Source: Diplonema papillatum
Lineage: Eukaryota > Euglenozoa > Diplonemea > Diplonemida > Diplonemidae
Assembly (NCBI GenBank): GCA_030068145.1
Contig: JAPJBO010001116.1
Span: 1-64,000 of the forward strand
DNA: 64,000 nt
Direction of reading: 5' to 3'
Positions within the stretch are counted from its first letter, which is position 1. Every line of letters begins with the position of its first letter. Position numbers and translations under genes: made by a program. The notes beneath the pieces are model-generated. The model had not been told where the DNA came from and searched no databases. It was given only the letters and a program-made list of their open reading frames with translations. This document shows positions 60,901 through 62,125 of this stretch, piece by piece.

Positions 60901-62125
60901 CCGTGTTCAAGCTGTGAAAAAAAATGGGCAAATCCAACAACTTCTGAAAAGGAGTTTGTCAATCCATGCTATAAGGGAATTTCAATTATACCTGCTGGCT
61001 ATAAGGTAAATTGCTCTTACTTTTCTCTTCTTCATGGAGACCCGCCCCCGGCATCCCGACTGTCCAATCACTGTAAAGTTTGCGCCTATTGTGATGAGGT
61101 GGTTGGCCAGGCCTTCATGAAGCCTTATACAAAACAAGGCCACAACACGAGGATGCAGCCCTGCTTAGGTGTGCACTCAGCCATCAGGCCATTGGCTGCT
61201 AAGCACCCCCCGACCGGCCGATTTGCCACTTTTGTGGCCCTCTATTCGCCGGGCGGTGCTGTCAGCACTTGTTCCGCGTCGCATGATGCTGGCGGTTGGG
61301 GGATCAATCGGTCGTGGTAATCGGCCGTGCAGGGCATTTGCTTCCCCTTCCAAATTCCGTCAGCTGGACCTGCACTAAACCCCGGTTCAAAACAAATTTG
61401 GTGCCCTTATATCCCGAACCGAAAGGGATATAACATGCAGGGTCAAAACCTTGTGTCTTTTTGGAAATGGCCAAAAAAAAAAAAAAATCCGGAAAAAAAT
61501 TGGGGTTTTTGAATTTTAAAATTTTGGAACAAAAACTGCGGTAACTTTTGAGGAAGTTGAGCAAATTGTTTTTTGACCAAAAAACAAAAATTTGGGGGCC
61601 ATCGGCCCCGCGGGAGCGTTTTAAAAAGACACAAGGTTTTGACCCTGCATGATAAGGGCATTACACCATTTTCTTGTCTGGCGTGGGCTTCGGTTTTGAT
61701 CAAACAACTCCATTTCATTTCATTTCGTTTCCGGGTGGAGAGCAACAGCATACCGTATCACCCAATAACGGACCCGACAGAGAACAATCGCCGCCATTTC
61801 CCACGACAAGATCTGAACACGTTTGTATTTGACCGCCGGTTGTTGTTGCAAGCAGGTCGTCTTGGTCTCGGCACCGCTGCAAGGGTGCGCACAACGTGCA
61901 GGTCCAAGGACAAGCTTGGCGAAATGCATCCTGCTGGCTGGTGCTGAGGTCGCCGAACGCGGGACCGTGGCTTGAGCACGAGCCACCGTTCGCATCAGCG
62001 AATTCTTGGCATGATGTGATGGTCTCGTGAAGAGCACTCGCAGCCGTGTCGTCGTTGACGCAGTTTGCTGTAACAAGTGCGATACTGGCTATATAGGTCA
62101 TTACTTCGAAAGTCGTCTTGGCCAT
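20558..62125 (-). CDS. Gene B: paralogue of gene A with giant introns (7 exons)
   Basis: Exons 62125-61754, 44066-43671, 39592-39278, 34909-34690, 34487-32515, 32332-32087 and 21922-20558. The protein of about 1600 aa has the same layout as gene A: signal peptide, five ShKT-like Cys modules, unrecognised domain, and two-half RND/sterol-sensing transporter with GLGVDDMF and GMGVSVEF intact. All seven exons are free of stops and join in frame, so the gene looks functional although it spans 41.6 kb. Introns 1, 2, 3 and 6 are 17.7, 4.1, 4.4 and 10.2 kb, against 1.9, 1.3, 1.5 and 0.1 kb in gene A. Introns 1 and 6 owe much of their size to full-length LINEs and satellite. Genes A and B are head-to-tail tandem duplicates. 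Confidence 0.8.
22320..22520 (+). repeat. Dispersed repeat, copy 2, in gene B intron 6
   Basis: Matches 12225-12345 (AACAAGGCACTTGTGTC, AATCTGTCAAGAA, CCTCGACTCTCTC). It continues with Pro/Ala-type GC-rich sequence to 22520, ahead of LINE element 1. Confidence 0.55.
22600..22870. repeat. Palindrome and tandem GGATTTCAC/TTTGCGGG repeat
   Basis: A perfect palindrome centred on CCGTCAGCTGACGG lies near 22611. At 22755-22865 GTGGATTTCACGTGGAATTTGCGGGGT-like blocks repeat about three times. Part of the first motif recurs at 61360 (AATTCCGTCAGCTGGAC). No coding content. Confidence 0.5.
23017..23149. repeat. Two tandem 66-67-bp units at the 3' end of LINE element 1
   Basis: Both contain TTGAGTGCGTGAGCCCCTCC and end in CATCACACT. 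The second is followed by AGTTCCAAGCTACTTAGCCC, which matches the 5' copy (AGTTCCAGGCTATATAGCCT). Confidence 0.8.
23163..30017 (-). CDS. LINE element 1 ORF2: peptide repeat, 2A motif, APE endonuclease, reverse transcriptase
   Basis: The open frame is 2284 codons. The first ~270 overlap ORF1 out of frame and are probably not translated, so the real start is likely a -1 shift near 29204 or a downstream start. Then come about eleven aromatic repeats (RHSFYGGLHRP type), a 2A-like motif (28065-28091) and an APE-type endonuclease (ALQEVRV, AGDFNVEP, RIDAIF, THRPVV, all catalytic residues present). RT follows (LIPKGEG, AFDYSKCFDRI, NGILQGCPLS, AFADDTE), then a CCHC-type zinc motif (CKYCGKEDEDHLHMWWRC) and a long basic, Ala/Gln-rich tail. 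It is predicted to nick the target and copy the element RNA. Confidence 0.85.
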   Translation of the reverse strand: MAGRGKGGERKQERKSSVAGRGTDSAAGNGPRSAGGALARESVDVGRGGAGVGLGRVSVFHEKMGDGAEGGPTRYGAGQGVSERGVSGVGECGAAGEQGAGRSKKRRRKKRQRRGLGKHPSGSGRGCRESDGGDGRNAQGTLRGARNKADGVLNRQRRERHRDGRSGHDEWGGGGEAEGANGRDAEGNAAPEGGKRGAQSQPGGNEGDEERAQRTTEGERGDSGDRTRVQGTGEAGGTPERWQGRGNGQPSLLGWGGRDEEEEAERWQRQGEAEVDAPEPVVVLALNGAVGGAAGSHRPPADGHRTYGDEGHFGDEFDGMRHLFFRGLPAAGNRVDGQRDRRDETVTPGGRGPSDVLCFESGFIRVRHSFYGGLRRPTAGGVFYCGSRIEAVQHAFYGGLHRPAGDDFYSGSWSAGGRHSFYGGLHRPPVGNGFYLGSRFKGVRHAFCGGLHRPVGGVFYSRSRSAGGRHSCYGGLHRPTAGDVFYCGSRIKTVQHAFYGGLHRPVGDVFYLGSRTAGGRHSFYGGLHRPPVGDVFYLGSRFEGVRHAFCGGLQRPVGGVFYLGSRSAGGRHSCYGGLHRPPVDDVSHFGSRFEGKRHPFFGGLPVDGSHVRHGTTLAADNDDPNPEEGLHKDVGRGSLLTCGDVHENPGPAVTGLIAASANVTSLLAHPEVHTMEAWGRKVDLLALQEVRVCERDRAQAEGEARSRGKRLVWGRMQGQTRIKTALRTEYGGVAFSAATELPARAVPPGELTKRHWEKGRFAHAQVAYGDGRRSLSMMSIYGVVSDEDATEEILADTLSYAATLGDVPILIAGDFNVEPEESPILNAAVQSGKWVDVGSTWAKQYAQQPAATCMASKKGRRIDAIFANSVAAVAISGVNVLTAESIPTHRPVVVRLDLERLEQRYPQLKLPRTFPVADWSAMDPEEEFGMAEKWAKEAAHRYRAAQGVDAKWKTVCDAAEQYLLERSGGLLEKPRQYVGRGQQAGECVRSPAARQVDGEADADDRDTRARLGSCRRLEELVRLGEKRDTCGQPSTEEMRVWRKARRAGVKHVDSRLWEEANPPALPELQALCGMLKKEHERTRAARRTKRLETWRGEMRRAIDDNPKRVYDWCKQPERHSTLFVERGDGSVTADLHEMDEILRGEKAWGGVFQMYKEVREPKWEDFVRRYGKYVKRGACEDRPLTGEDLSATLKKMKARKAGGMDGWRVCELKTLPVPLLDVIALALNDVEGAGSWPEVVAQALVVLIPKGEGPQPLEQRPITITSVMYRLWAATRLRFVREWQESWAHPDQRGFRKKGRTQEVYWLLAAKMEAALLNDEDLFAVAFDYSKCFDRIPQEIMLKLVEDMGLPPSVLNAVRGMYRQLRRRFKLPAGLGKEFKATNGILQGCPLSVIFLNALVSVWMYLVEEEVPGAEPQAFADDTEVVTRTKPDMTRAVALTEEFCGDTGQRPNARKSKWTVVRAKRPPDEEEGGRKRKRKSEAEANPRIAGQEVEKVAWLKCLGAGLGTDGGAQKVLSSRLDEASKIAKRAGKLPLPQEKKERIYASVVIPKAIYGVEVQEPEKKWLAQLTAAIERGLAGRDRRGRCAAISLSLVRKGHLVDPPVAVHYRRVMTWMALMKDSERCRAHMQAAARVFPCPSTSGPVHLLDGTLEAMKWQRTGPWSIRIPDDHTDETETGDGRGKEVDLRTLDDLKELGHLAREALRLWRWRNIDRKNLEGIGEGVDRNATLRLLEVGRGKGEAREERGATAVNLSAYERGVLRHIMADAVLPQTRLHQRKMQPSATCKYCGKEDEDHLHMWWRCGEWDAIRTTYAVTALEWQKWPKCMSVCGIKPKKERGGEGAGAWVCRGLTRQLVNSVQGMMVQITLERQRRDKKPVQRESDGRGLAYPWEWAPQETEVIQNSLADYMPRNWKHGRALYLALAQWLASLRWAKSEEEMAVTFIELAVDFEVESGMDLPRRGQKAVGPEDAEDGEEDAGQKGEAHGGAALAGKMRTLLGMLKTLQGTHDGELLPARKKSIGWLRRLGASGRWTEGLERRCILGRDTLQALRGLEVSAGEYTKAEHGKVQAERREDGERLGKFDFKKWYPSDEERGRRAQKWFTLAEQENQAGRGGRSSKRNTAQGKEVSRGAPEAEGANQDTKAEQRARGRPALKRPAPQATRAARSAKQRKKEDEEIQTAQQDARAEAADGPQRRKAEQERQARSVREAAIADKATSTEQPSRRKAVKRPASQVAQNVGARAAGSGDEVMQDEGEARSPQPGRTNKTQDQATKRRRGTRPRDPG
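28065..28091 (-). other. 2A-like ribosome-skipping motif, variant (GDVHENPGP)
   Basis: Minus-strand codons give GSLLTCGDVHENPGP immediately upstream of the endonuclease domain. The known consensus is D(V/I)ExNPGP, with H at the Glu position seen in some active variants. A break between the last Gly and Pro would free everything upstream, including the peptide repeats, from the endonuclease-RT. Confidence 0.75.
28195..28960 (-). repeat. Aromatic peptide repeat, unit about 26 codons, ~11 copies
   Basis: Units alternate between RHSFYGGLHRPPVGDVFYLG and QHAFYGGLHRP- or RHAFCGGLHRP-type, each followed by SR and a short variable stretch. The alternation implies a two-unit higher-order repeat. The frame is kept open through all copies, so the peptide is under coding constraint or was amplified recently. 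It lies between the ORF1 overlap and the 2A motif. Function unknown. Confidence 0.8.
29192..31945 (-). CDS. LINE element 1 ORF1: OTU-type cysteine protease with RRM-like and coiled-coil parts
   Basis: 917 aa. An OTU domain (about 215-345) shows the catalytic Asp/Cys in GAQGDCQFRAVSY, the GTWGDHLTLQALA helix and the catalytic His in SYTGSHYRAV, so it is probably an active deubiquitinase-like peptidase. Residues about 470-640 contain two RRM-like or ORF1p-like stretches, a Pro/Gly-rich linker follows, then a coiled coil at about 785-865 (heptads in MRKEMRLLKEENEGLK) and a basic C-terminus (KRKKQKGGNAKGKQK). The ATG at 31945 lies inside the terminal repeat, and later starts are possible. The last codons overlap the -1 frame of ORF2. 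Confidence 0.8.
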   Translation of the reverse strand: MDLSPEGLTHSKIDLYAQTTQGFNTHYQQNKQNEECSPVETPRLQVADPGHLAERASAWYPGAGGDRSAVVRYGAAKNEDGKIGIAVIAEGKKDHESWTFEEAVDCLDMEEAELEAACVALERVTPGGAVKLVGGMDRVRLWILRQVACPHRLLRRTRRAQQLLGEARRKTRVEMPRTEGDVDGKVRERAVEAACKGGQRETRKRNLEERLDMFGLEERDAGAQGDCQFRAVSYAIHGTAAHHAQLRRLAVESLAARDITGRVEGCAKQYLARMARLGTWGDHLTLQALAWEVGRRVVVFELAPDDTMRATVLWPGETGKVGDLVLDERDIKLSYTGSHYRAVRWREEGMAAPVHAAQVTPQLNVGLPLRTNNSGPERPTRRLPIGCLRGAEWKVETGEAEHYNRSAAGVVVWRGEALGATAFARKNARAAVVTTFPVPVQHSEERSITWRGEGTARTLSVWVSSQAPLEAFYDAKEPKRSCRGESAQVVVQTKLGEGETREGVYLRMSKHCKRVLTRFRLVGSTAEGICFVSPAEADKVLKSSGESGIFVRALHEDKERSRLGMVWVDSEEEASKMAGVLKSGGIATMGLGKGADGKVAVRVERGKMDEACRALGRTRKFTVEGPPLDMTADEVVRSLGEQGWQAEAREARESRRGRAVWLVEALTAPPAMDLEVQGELWLVSQSMSAGVARGSVWDGSRSFMKKWETGRKEVQPATGQGRVFRREEFPVLGSAAQPGSKAREGAKNDGAKNDRGGGWGNIPPGAAGGAGSPTVAMEEMLKGLFEGLATKLTACLTGRGERDTGMGEVDTTNGAEVVRQREQMEEMRKEMRLLKEENEGLKASLEEMKEMRKELSEQRRENEEIRETVREFREQVKPAAHQKGGKDAEMGSQASSDGEEGTKRKKQKGGNAKGKQK
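31885..31990. repeat. 5' terminal repeat of LINE element 1 with 18-bp palindrome
   Basis: One 67-bp unit identical in layout to the 3' units, then CCAGGCTATATAGCCTGG (31956-31973), a perfect palindrome. The repeat includes the putative ORF1 start codon (minus strand). Confidence 0.75.
32087..32332 (-). CDS. Gene B exon 6: mid-protein transmembrane segment
   Basis: Acceptor CAAAG|ATACTC, donor TTCTCG|GTATGG, 82 codons. Membrane helix GVTVVSFVFVLVMIILLSTS. The following intron carries LINE element 1 and is 10.2 kb, versus 114 bp in gene A. Confidence 0.8.
32515..34487 (-). CDS. Gene B exon 5: TM1, TM2, lumenal loop and sterol-sensing domain
   Basis: Acceptor GCGGCAG|ACACAACG, donor GCTAAG|GTATGA, 657 codons after the split codon. 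It has the same features as gene A exon 5, including GLGVDDMFLLLHYYRGVPDK and the Cys-rich start. TM1 is NVLIIVVVIVLVVLIGCIVA. Confidence 0.85.
34690..34909 (-). CDS. Gene B exon 4: unrecognised extracellular domain
   Basis: Acceptor CCGGACAG|ATGCTG, donor GTTCGAG|GTATGC, 220 bp, phase 1. Nearly identical to gene A exon 4 (TTGAGGVYALLPANNTCNG). Confidence 0.78.
35060..35112. repeat. Short repeat, copy 1 of an inverted-core pair
   Basis: GGTGTTACC, then TATAGAAGTTTGATAGAAGT, then GGGGGTGTCACTTTTTATTG. The pair lies at 36884-36947, where the outer blocks are inverted as a unit but the TATAGAAG core keeps the plus orientation. Confidence 0.5.
35402..35785. repeat. 12-bp minisatellite and its inverted copy
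   Basis: GGCTGGGCGACT repeats about 15 times from 35402 to 35598. From 35727 to 35785 the reverse complement (AGCCAGTCGCCC) repeats about five times, 130 bp away. The two blocks can pair as a long hairpin. Because 12 is a multiple of three, all frames are open (WLGDWLGD, PVAQPVAQ) and give false ORFs on both strands. Confidence 0.9.
36884..36947. repeat. Short repeat, copy 2 of an inverted-core pair
   Basis: AATAAAAAGTGACACACCCC, then ATAGAAGTTTGATAGAAGTT, then GGGTAACACC. Compared with 35060-35112 the flanks are reverse-complemented and the core is not. Confidence 0.5.
38078..38318 (+). pseudogene. Fragment of unknown coding sequence, open copy
   Basis: The plus-strand frame reads LAKLESEAAQC ... 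RLDELVFSASAKPQG ... ALVWEIGSHLTRRPVAL and is open over the ~240 bp shared with 6965-7200. It has a protein-like look but no recognised domain. It is antisense inside intron 3 of gene B, so it is most likely a fragment of another gene or mobile element spread to both paralogues or present before duplication. Confidence 0.45.
39278..39592 (-). CDS. Gene B exon 3: ShKT-like modules 4b and 5
   Basis: Acceptor GCGCAG|GAACGC, donor ACGATG|GTATGCC, 105 codons. Reads ERNSGASESDIDGLLHSC and ends CPGSCSFCAQTPEPTM. It is one codon longer than gene A and more diverged in the middle, but all cysteines are kept. No ATG opens this frame, so an ATG-based gene finder would miss it. Confidence 0.8.
39818..39926. 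repeat. Poly-G tract and (AAAAT)n repeat
   Basis: A G run of 26 at about 39818-39843, followed by AAAATAAAATAAAATAC-type pentamers to 39926, in gene B intron 2. Confidence 0.9.
40209..40877 (-). other. Unrecognised 222-codon frame, probably not a gene
   Basis: An open frame in gene B intron 2. The first ~100 residues (GPLVGLLLWRIYYRRPLHEA ...) look protein-like. The middle is the palindrome at 40517-40588 read through, and the end is low-complexity. It may hold an old exon or element fragment at 40590-40877. No family recognised. Confidence 0.25.
40517..40588. repeat. Perfect hairpin with ~32-bp arms
   Basis: ATTTGGAGCCAAGTGGCTGC and the following CATTGCATTTT return exactly in reverse complement around a TTTTAAAA centre. 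It lies in gene B intron 2. Perfect arms imply recent origin or maintenance. Confidence 0.9.
41037..41605. repeat. (ACGCGT)-type hexanucleotide repeats, two clusters
   Basis: Clusters at 41037-41105 and 41529-41605 of TACGCGTACGC units, each split by a GATTTT spacer. The unit is self-complementary, so each cluster forms hairpins. Between them a plus-strand frame (41150-41340) is Lys/Ser-rich and not called. Confidence 0.85.
42301..42323. repeat. Poly-G tract
   Basis: An uninterrupted run of about 22 G next to a CCAGGGCCCGGGCCCCGG motif that also occurs near 41708, in gene B intron 2. Confidence 0.9.
42582..43206 (-). pseudogene. Possible broken coding fragment
   Basis: A minus-strand start MPPKKRARFHGTLAGFLAPN (43180) is followed in another frame by VESATSANIRVIAPTTATLADF and similar protein-like text to about 42800. 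A frameshift near 43120 would join them. No family recognised. It may be a remnant of an element ORF or simply chance. Confidence 0.3.
43671..44066 (-). CDS. Gene B exon 2: ShKT-like modules 2b to 4a
   Basis: Acceptor AAAACAG|ATGGCT, donor CAGCAG|GTGCTC, 132 codons, phase 0. About 88 percent identical to gene A exon 2 (for example ACPFTCRTCARSTACKDW in both). Isolated by 4.1 kb and 17.7 kb introns. Confidence 0.8.
44067..44999. other. Gene B intron 1, proximal part
   Basis: No gene seen. It contains a poly-C run (44710-44728) and a hairpin of GTATGTCACCCCCC with GGGGGGTGACATAC (44760-44803). Similar GTATGTCACCCCCC copies occur at 46799-46860, suggesting a small inverted-repeat element. Confidence 0.5.
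45035..45115 (+). ncRNA. tRNA-like / SINE-like Pol III promoter unit
   Basis: TGGCACAGTCG (45042-45052) fits the A-box consensus TRGYNNARNNG. GGTTCGGTTCC (45086-45096) is one base from the B-box GGTTCGANTCC, and it is flanked by GTGGGA/TCCCAC, which makes a T-arm-like stem. A T run (45108-45113) follows as a possible terminator. The rest does not fold as a standard tRNA, so a tRNA-derived SINE head is likelier than a functional tRNA. Confidence 0.35.
45262..45541. repeat. 36-bp minisatellite, about 8 copies
   Basis: The unit AAAAAGGTTCGGGTTTGCAC plus CAACGCCGGACTGGAC, with sporadic changes. Thirty-six is a multiple of three, so long false ORFs appear on both strands. Confidence 0.9.
45835..46410 (+). 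pseudogene. Ubiquitin-specific protease (USP) pseudogene
   Basis: Three USP landmarks occur in order on the plus strand but in different frames: the Cys box (GIQNLGNSCY, 45850-45880), the QQDA box (FQGNAQQDASELL, 46038-46075) and the C-terminal strand motif (WITYDDNHISL, near 46330). Between box 1 and the following QFLQC there is a frameshift, and a stop (TGA) and second shift precede FQGN. Most of the catalytic domain, including the His box, is missing. It is opposite in orientation to gene B, inside its intron 1. Confidence 0.65.
46580..46710 (+). rRNA. Partial, degenerate LSU (28S) rRNA 5' fragment
   Basis: GACCTCAG (46583) is followed by AACTTAAGCATAT (46611), CAGCGCAGGAAAAGAAA and AGCAACGGCGAGTGAACAGGG, which are the universally conserved 5' landmarks of eukaryotic LSU rRNA in the right order and spacing. 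Usual bases are changed at several positions (for example GCGCTAAAC for CGCTGAA), and only about 130 bp are recognisable. I read it as a truncated rDNA insertion, not a working rRNA gene. Confidence 0.7.
46797..46862. repeat. GTATGTCACCCCCC inverted repeats
   Basis: AGTATGTCACCCCCCTCGAG, a second GAGTATGTCACCCCCC and an inverted GGGGGTGACATG at 46850. It is the same motif as 44760-44803 and immediately precedes the 65-bp dispersed block. Confidence 0.6.
46862..46985. repeat. 65-bp dispersed block plus AT hairpin
   Basis: 46862-46930 is nearly identical to 60024-60091 (ACGTGGTGTACGTGAGTTCT ... TAGAGGTTGACTAATCGA). On the minus strand both read NLYDRSGNVFDGRTHVHH. Here it continues into a hairpin whose arms are GATAATAAA and TTTATTATC around AGTTCTAAAGAACT. 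Confidence 0.7.
47433..49273 (-). pseudogene. DIRS/Ngaro-like retroelement RT-RNase H remnant with internal inversion
   Basis: Minus-strand pieces: RT fingers at 49273-48905 (GWLEGPF ... IRRFIVVQG ... CDNGRATN), RT thumb/connection at about 48545-48000 (VNAKTIIGLIFSDKKK, YYLGVSID, AAKLVGQLSFVQ) and RNase H at 48119-47433. The RNase H acidic residues are in YTDA, ETEA, FVDN and NIADLPSR. The ADLPSR ending and the DN..L..KGYSRN pattern are typical of tyrosine-recombinase (DIRS-type) retroelements. The RT palm lies between the pieces but on the plus strand. No gag or recombinase was found, and the 3' part (47018-47365) is unrecognised. Confidence 0.65.
48545..48909 (+). pseudogene. Inverted RT palm segment (YFDDF) of the DIRS-like element
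   Basis: Plus-strand frame: DQSDAYKSLIADKAQRKYAV, then VLCFGTESA, SRFVTAAARRIMGIP and the catalytic GYFDDFHLLG. It starts beside the thumb and ends (FFSALLGSG) beside the fingers, so the piece is flipped in place relative to the flanking minus-strand domains. The frame is still open. Confidence 0.65.
49399..49452. repeat. Left part of the palindromic host repeat of LINE element 2
   Basis: Begins GGTGTCACCTGAG, contains the stem CCTGAG...CTCAGG and GCCGCCCACGT, and ends with GTGATAAGCCGTTAAGCA, the 18-bp duplication. It aligns with 18290-18341, where the corresponding stem bases differ but still pair approximately. Confidence 0.65.
49528..52608 (-). CDS. LINE element 2 reverse transcriptase ORF with Cys/His-rich tail
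   Basis: 1026 aa from ATG 52608, 16 bp inside the end of the upstream ORF and in its -1 frame. The RT domain (about 100-330) has MVPKDES, ALDFRKCFDMV, NGILQGCPVS and the catalytic SYADDATLL. A zinc motif at about 612-632 (CKHCGSGDTEDEKHVFWDC) is the type found after the RT in many LINEs. The C-terminus (about 885-1005) has roughly three repeats of a CxxHxxxxCxxC...CC...HH pattern (THHKGKCEAC, CCRHHHHAN, EHSTTKCGEC, CCRSGHHACRTHGRGTCQEC), probably zinc-binding. It copies element RNA at the nicked target, and the tail may recognise the target or RNA. Confidence 0.87.
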   Translation of the reverse strand: MDEVLNTAWDPILRKYKDGPEPEYEPFRDRFRDHIGPHLMEAGTITGEELRILLRKKPKKSASGVDGWRMAELRELPLPLLNALADVMNLVEATGDWPASMTTALVSMVPKDESQDPLHTRPITVTSAVYRLWACRRLADIVLWQEEWIEEGQKGFRPGHRIEDVLMEIGLEMEDALLDGEPLYGVALDFRKCFDMVPREIVLRLAEDLGLHNRVLKPLRAIYRLLARRFKLPLGVGREFSVTNGILQGCPVSVILINALLSVVMKAVKKEAEGVSPKSYADDATLLSRLSEAALQKGVDVVDEFCTLTGMELNLQKTVAFSTRRRHQSTLKLRSVDALLRFSKSVKCLGVLVSTAKNRTERSDSERVEKAAALAEGLRHAPFRYEKRVRIVQSNVLPAALSGCSFAPVSKVAMKRLMTSVVALIWGGSNPKRAREMVLNFQEKGHLTDPGTCLAYRVTTAFYAACERLPRLLPLMESIRGRYAEGDPPLGPVGLAMRSMEECGHVWGPGPLSRTLRNGATYDPLTSAPSKRGHEVRADLRAKTWSRLVARRPGFEGIQRADLERTNSFWRMRECPAHTARLIRVALAGGVNTAEYTSRMRQAGAEPQAPSCKHCGSGDTEDEKHVFWDCGAYSHIRRREAHAELMAANRADWPRCTLEHGVVVPENAQFSRRLQEMMAEILAERAGLEARGWVARNPTTPWSRANAMPAEKFDHPFARIAPAWTWERNKTWGLPTFYALVAWLSDMQWTENGQASMLELAIDFELFSGLSMPLHGNAPKGVRERGNVLRCMMSALDKLAAQQGLGSCMRGERVCPTTSLSFMGITGISGIRPRPRFREAHTGTILEEQVKGSDVGTQCPTYPDWTIGRAARWALPAPPQLHPDPVHMPGVGIEKALVTCATHHKGKCEACRALVRRDVPTVEMCCRHHHHANDGQPIAVCTEHSTTKCGECKTAAACCRSGHHACRTHGRGTCQECKRLPTLTQRRPAACCSRGHHQSNKPNVQSTSGRNKKKRPSSPTQVGVQR
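52593..54887 (-). CDS. LINE element 2 AlkB-like dioxygenase - 2A - APE endonuclease ORF
   Basis: 764 aa. Residues about 70-205 form an AlkB-like 2-oxoglutarate/Fe(II) dioxygenase: LLANWYRRGVGINPHKD gives the iron-binding His and Asp, NLWTHGIR the second His, and RDRVSLTYR the 2-oxoglutarate-binding Arg pair. AlkB enzymes remove methyl groups from nucleic acids. A Pro/Gln-rich linker leads to AGDVEQNPGP (about 268-277), then an APE-type endonuclease (FATLNVTNLL, CCQEVTLL, VMGDLNTEED, RIDRILLN, PGHRLV) with all catalytic residues, then a Ser/Arg-rich region. The end overlaps the RT ORF. The sequence A AAG GGG just before the stop could allow a -1 shift, and reinitiation at ATG 52608 is the alternative. 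Confidence 0.85.
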   Translation of the reverse strand: MIPRGPGFAHKQSPYNSQCARPTCNEGPPARVEGPIPGLSFQAIPRDLLDRLSRAPELNPEAPWGRLGGGHSRETQQWGHAYRLGEPPIRLERGIPEGPLKEAADLIRDRLGWEPDQLLANWYRRGVGINPHKDQRELGPRVATISLLSDTVMEWERGSRRVRTPLPVGTLCHMEGEARNLWTHGIRSDDVARDRVSLTYRAVREAASQSSQGRDTPQETPIPPPPSPQASTAPPQHQSSPAPRTLLLHHQRTLQSIKESARQRLITAGDVEQNPGPGRAEMRFATLNVTNLLQYLPAADAVEADLLCCQEVTLLPCKRVQAEEYLRKWCCHWGLPPPGRLCRNSGSRSTMNAANGGLSTLVLRPIPAYDTMTALSHAAIRSPDRVSHTVVATGAGNTFVHVFNVYCPSGNGRAESEEREDMLEKILFAAADSLGDVPIMVMGDLNTEEDRSPVLRKALRNGWSDAAELHHARTDTPPPPTFTSARTSGTRIDRILLNRITTGAFRQCVTTAVNVPGHRLVTMTLDIAALRQIVWRFKVPREISTEGGPKWGLSDTEAYREAVQRLANSDFAERLAAQRAEEAWLEWSRVSEQYLQDAFGIPAEERGRSTGRGIKTSPKRVCITASTASDGSGAANSRQLRLRKAIHRMERICSYLAQRRGPEAVPHEVSRCWQNSRRLAQACMKDGQGTEGFPDHEEAKQLLTALREETSRLGKEGSAARFTKYRDKLNERADASRRCLTTICAGRAEPSGVLRKGLTRWTRC
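54057..54083 (-). other. Canonical 2A-like ribosome-skipping motif (GDVEQNPGP)
   Basis: Minus-strand codons read RLITAGDVEQNPGP, matching D(V/I)ExNPGP exactly, between the AlkB/linker part and the endonuclease. It should release the AlkB domain as a separate protein. Confidence 0.88.
55092..55820 (-). CDS. LINE element 2 ORF1: Pro/Ala-repeat protein with C-terminal zinc motif
   Basis: 242 aa from ATG 55820. Central PPAA repeats (about 18 copies) follow a basic stretch (PRERRRRLAASPSGKRR), and a basic KKRK motif and a Cys cluster (CGVCRKKK ... CEGCDVSACKTC) end the protein. The Cys pairs suggest a nucleic-acid-binding zinc fold. Position 5' of the enzymatic ORFs fits an ORF1. About 205 bp separate it from the next ORF. 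The exact start is uncertain. Confidence 0.6.
   Translation of the reverse strand: MQAYPCGACISSSHCLTGQPLLSLRGGARVCVVTSATDPPFRVLQREEAPDLRVNPFDGGEMPRERRRRLAASPSGKRRMRLPAPEEDEPQPAAPPAAPPAAPPAAPPAAPPAAPPAAPPAAPPAAPPAAPPAATPAAPPAAPPAAPPAAPPAAPPAAPPAAPPADAAAQKKRKTPEPAGDGPAPAGSDARMDGAEHVHAFGTPTKAAAGYTCGVCRKKKAKGQLRLECEGCDVSACKTCTS
55325..55550. repeat. 12-bp minisatellite coding for PPAA
   Basis: GCTGGCGGGGCC and GCTGGTGGGGCC units, about 18 copies, inside ORF1 of LINE element 2. Length is a multiple of three, so the copy number can change without a frameshift. Plus-strand Gly/Ala frames here are artefacts. Confidence 0.85.
56010..56035. repeat. Right part of the palindromic host repeat
   Basis: GCGGCTGCCGGCTTATCCCG then TGACAC. 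Together with the 18-bp duplication it forms the hairpin GATAAGCCG...CGGCTTATC. At 18.4 kb the same positions read GATTTTG...CAAATC, that is, different bases that still pair. Confidence 0.65.
56036..57030 (-). pseudogene. Possible decayed coding region upstream of LINE element 2
   Basis: Successive minus-strand pieces look protein-like but change frame: MEVPIPVSTYHRARILFSKN ... RSAEADADAVNCVP (56930-56690), YAALKKWSMPDLETMAGIA (about 56640-56590) and GSVLLVPGEINGDHVALTA ... RLLYWEDRAKAA (56270-56060). No family recognised. It is probably an old gene or element fragment interrupted by the satellite on one side and the LINE on the other. Confidence 0.35.
56985..59960. repeat. 3-kb satellite, 58-bp monomer with higher-order structure
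   Basis: The monomer CCTGCCCAACGGACTTACGG plus CGGTGTCCTGCCCCATCGGG plus ACTTACGGAAGTCTGGTG repeats about 50 times. A marker variant (GCAACGGACTTACGACGG) recurs at about 57755, 58030, 58305, 58580, 58850, 59180 and 59450, giving a ~275-bp higher-order unit, with a 600-bp duplication covering the last copies. The edges (56985-57340) are more diverged than the centre. The 58-bp monomer is stop-free in all plus frames, which creates a spurious 796-codon frame. Confidence 0.92.
60024..60091. repeat. 65-bp dispersed block, second copy
   Basis: Matches 46862-46930. It joins the satellite on the left and is cut at ACTAATCGA on the right by the MITE at 60093, whereas the 46.9-kb copy continues into an AT hairpin. 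Confidence 0.7.
60093..60594. mobile_element. MITE-like element, ~32-bp terminal inverted repeats
   Basis: CTGGGGGGGGGGGTCGAATA and the following CAAGAGGTACCT at the left end return in reverse complement at 60564-60594 (AGGTACCTCCTGTATTCAAC then a C run and CAG). The left end also contains a 28-bp perfect palindrome centred on GGTACC (60107-60134). Inside, TTTTTGGTCCCCGGGTCTAT-type sequence repeats (60238 and 60434) next to TTCACGGTTCTC/GGCACGGTTCTC. No coding capacity seen. Confidence 0.65.
60790..60862. repeat. Short ACGATCGTTTTTTTTTTTC tandem repeat
   Basis: Three copies of CACGATCGTTTTTTTTTT with a self-complementary ACGATCGT core. A related AAACGATCGTTT lies at 60884. Confidence 0.85.
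61399..61659. mobile_element. MITE-like element with CAGGGTCAAAACC inverted ends
   Basis: ATGCAGGGTCAAAACCTTGT then GTCTTTTT (61435-61463) is matched in reverse complement at 61622-61650. Weaker outer similarity (TGCCCTTAT at 61399, ATAAGGGCA at 61651) extends the ends. CAGGG-type ends resemble hAT termini, but no clean 8-bp duplication was found. It lies just inside gene B intron 1, 95 bp from exon 1. Confidence 0.6.
61754..62125 (-). CDS. Gene B exon 1: signal peptide and first ShKT-like modules
   Basis: ATG 62125, signal peptide MAKTTFEVMTYIASIALVTA, then modules ending ACPWTCTLC and NGGDCSLSGPLLG. The donor GTATGC gives 124 codons in phase 0, exactly as gene A. The following intron is 17.7 kb. 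Confidence 0.8.
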